The notes under the pieces: model-generated
The model's database searches: none
The model's input: the letters and a program-made list of their open reading frames with translations, nothing else
What the model was told of the DNA's origin: nothing
Position numbers and translations under genes: made by a program
Shown here: positions 5,282-6,076 of the stretch, piece by piece
Position numbering within the stretch: the stretch's first letter is position 1
How the letters are laid out: every line of letters starts with the position of its first letter
NCBI GenBank assembly: GCA_003488965.1
Contig: DNJW01000253.1
Coordinates: forward strand, 1 to 6,076
DNA length: 6,076 nt
From: Lachnospiraceae bacterium
GTDB lineage: Bacteria; Bacillota; Clostridia; Lachnospirales; Lachnospiraceae
Reading direction: 5' to 3'

Positions 5282-6007
5282 CTATAGATACCTGTCAGCG
5301 ATCATATGCATAGGATTAATCCGAAGCAGTTCTTCCATATACTCTTTCCCATACTTTCTCTCCAGATAACGGGCACATTCCGAGAGTGCCGGCATCCTTT
5401 TCCTGTTGTCATGAGCATCTGTTGCCACAAAATGAACCATCCTATATTTCAGCAGTTTCCTCGCAAACTGCTTCGTTTCCATACCAAACTGTCCCATGAC
5501 GCTTCCTGCATTAACCTGTATGTAACATCCCATCGCTGCCAAATCCTTCACATGCTCCGCCTTCGCACAAACGCTTTCATAACGTTCCACATGAGCCAAG
5601 ACAGGACAATATCCCGCGGAAAGAATCTGATAAATCCCGCCCCGGATATAATCCAGGTTATCCATGGGGCCAAACTCCACCAGCACATAACCGGAACCGG
5701 CCATGGTACACCCTCTTTTTTCTTCCAATACCCGCACCGTCTCGCTGGAATAATAAAATTCATTGCCTGCATACAGCCGGATATCCATTCCTTCCCGATG
5801 CATCGCTTCATTAAGCTGCCCCATCAATTCCTTTATGCTTTCCGGTCCGGCATTGCGCCGCATCGGTTTATGATGGGGGGTCAATATGATACTTCTTATT
5901 CCGCTTTTTTCTGCGATTCTCAGCATTTCCATACTCATTTCAAAATTTTTTGCCCCGTCGTCTATTCCGGGCAGAATATGGGAATGAATATCTATGTATC
6001 CTTCCAT
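5282..6007 (-). CDS. cpsB: CpsB/YwqE-type PHP-fold protein-tyrosine phosphatase
   Basis: This enzyme removes phosphate from the tyrosine-phosphorylated BY-kinase, resetting the polymer-synthesis switch. It is a manganese-dependent PHP-fold hydrolase, unrelated to Cys-based phosphatases. With the start at ATG 6007 the protein is 241 residues, normal for the family. Metal-site motifs are DIHSHILPGIDDG (6-18), TPHHKP (43-48), GNEFYY (81-86), VLAHVERY (136-143) and ATDAHD (195-200), in the expected order, so the active site looks intact. The frame is open back to a GTG at 6055, but that codon lies in a hairpin arm and has no ribosome site. Family members usually begin a few residues before DIHSH, which also supports 6007. 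The ribosome site AAGGAG is 13 bases upstream, at the long end of the useful range. It is the first gene of the visible operon; the adaptor gene follows after 47 bases. Confidence 0.95.
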   Translation of the reverse strand: MEGYIDIHSHILPGIDDGAKNFEMSMEMLRIAEKSGIRSIILTPHHKPMRRNAGPESIKELMGQLNEAMHREGMDIRLYAGNEFYYSSETVRVLEEKRGCTMAGSGYVLVEFGPMDNLDYIRGGIYQILSAGYCPVLAHVERYESVCAKAEHVKDLAAMGCYIQVNAGSVMGQFGMETKQFARKLLKYRMVHFVATDAHDNRKRMPALSECARYLERKYGKEYMEELLRINPMHMIADRYL

Positions 6008-6020
6008 TTTTATAACTATG

Positions 6021-6026
6021 CTCCTT
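6021..6026 (-). promoter_or_regulatory. Ribosome binding site of cpsB with a long spacer
   Basis: AAGGAG on the minus strand lies 13 bases before ATG 6007 and one base after the inner hairpin (6028-6045). Its position next to that hairpin means leader folding could affect translation initiation. Confidence 0.6.
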
Positions 6027-6027
6027 C

Positions 6028-6045
6028 CAAAGTCCAGAGACTTTG
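6028..6045 (-). promoter_or_regulatory. Leader hairpin B (perfect 7-bp stem, 4-base loop)
   Basis: On the minus strand CAAAGTC, loop TCTG, GACTTTG is a perfect inverted repeat with a C-G closing pair, just upstream of the cpsB ribosome site. Its 5' arm is shared with the 3' side of hairpin A, so the two structures cannot form together. No T-run follows, so it is not itself an intrinsic terminator. Confidence 0.6.
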
Positions 6046-6065
6046 TGCGTAGCACAAATCTCCAG
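6034..6065 (-). promoter_or_regulatory. Leader hairpin A (long stem competing with hairpin B)
   Basis: On the minus strand TTTGTGC, loop TAC, GCACAAA is a perfect 7-bp stem. After one bulged G the stem continues with GAGA/TCTC, then two G-U pairs and one C-G pair, giving about 14 pairs. It overlaps hairpin B by 12 bases. It could be part of a transcribed leader or a DNA operator. The window ends 11 bases further on, so the promoter and any further elements are not visible. Confidence 0.6.
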
Positions 6066-6076
6066 ATTGAAAATTT

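Noticed and set aside
5306..6052. Plus-strand open frame of 248 codons opposite cpsB
   Set aside because: It mirrors the phosphatase gene, whose metal-binding motifs are all intact on the minus strand; the plus product has no recognisable feature.
6008..6055. N-terminal extension of the phosphatase from GTG 6055
   Set aside because: That GTG lies within the arm of a hairpin and has no ribosome site; family members start just before DIHSH, which fits ATG 6007.

Overview
The window is a compact run of seven genes, all read from the minus strand (right to left), and looks like the regulatory and surface-assembly head of an exopolysaccharide/capsule locus in a Gram-positive, clostridial anaerobe. 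Lachnospiraceae is my best guess. The basis is the CpsB-CpsC-CpsD phosphoregulatory trio, AGGAGG-type ribosome sites in front of most genes, an LCP protein of the type I associate with that family, lipoprotein and sortase-like envelope proteins, and moderate base composition. The lineage is an inference; no rRNA or marker gene is present.

In transcription order: a leader at the right edge holds two overlapping, mutually exclusive hairpins (6028-6065). It is followed by a PHP-type protein-tyrosine phosphatase (cpsB, 5282-6007), a Wzz-type membrane adaptor/chain-length protein (cpsC, 4509-5234), and a BY-kinase with a C-terminal tyrosine cluster built from 12-bp repeats (cpsD, 3712-4461). Next come a single-pass membrane protein with two Ig-like domains joined by a very acidic linker (2698-3699), an LCP-family protein (1516-2682) and a class B sortase-like lipoprotein (618-1565). 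After an 89-base gap with an inverted repeat, a small secreted protein begins at 527 and runs off the left edge. Spacing between the first six genes is 47 bases or less, or overlapping, and I see no terminator between them, so they probably form one operon.

The first three genes form the well-known kinase/adaptor/phosphatase switch that controls polymer length and export. The LCP protein would attach polymer to the cell wall. The other three genes are surface proteins with no assigned role. The most unusual is the sortase-like protein: the fold's landmarks are intact and the catalytic arginine is kept, but the catalytic histidine position is lysine and the catalytic cysteine position is serine, and it carries a lipobox. 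It looks like a membrane-tethered pseudo-sortase, next to a secreted protein that could be its partner. Together with the acidic Ig-like protein this may be an undescribed surface-assembly module built into an exopolysaccharide operon; that reading is a hypothesis.

No transposon, CRISPR array, tRNA or rRNA was seen. No stretch longer than 300 bases lacks a gene.
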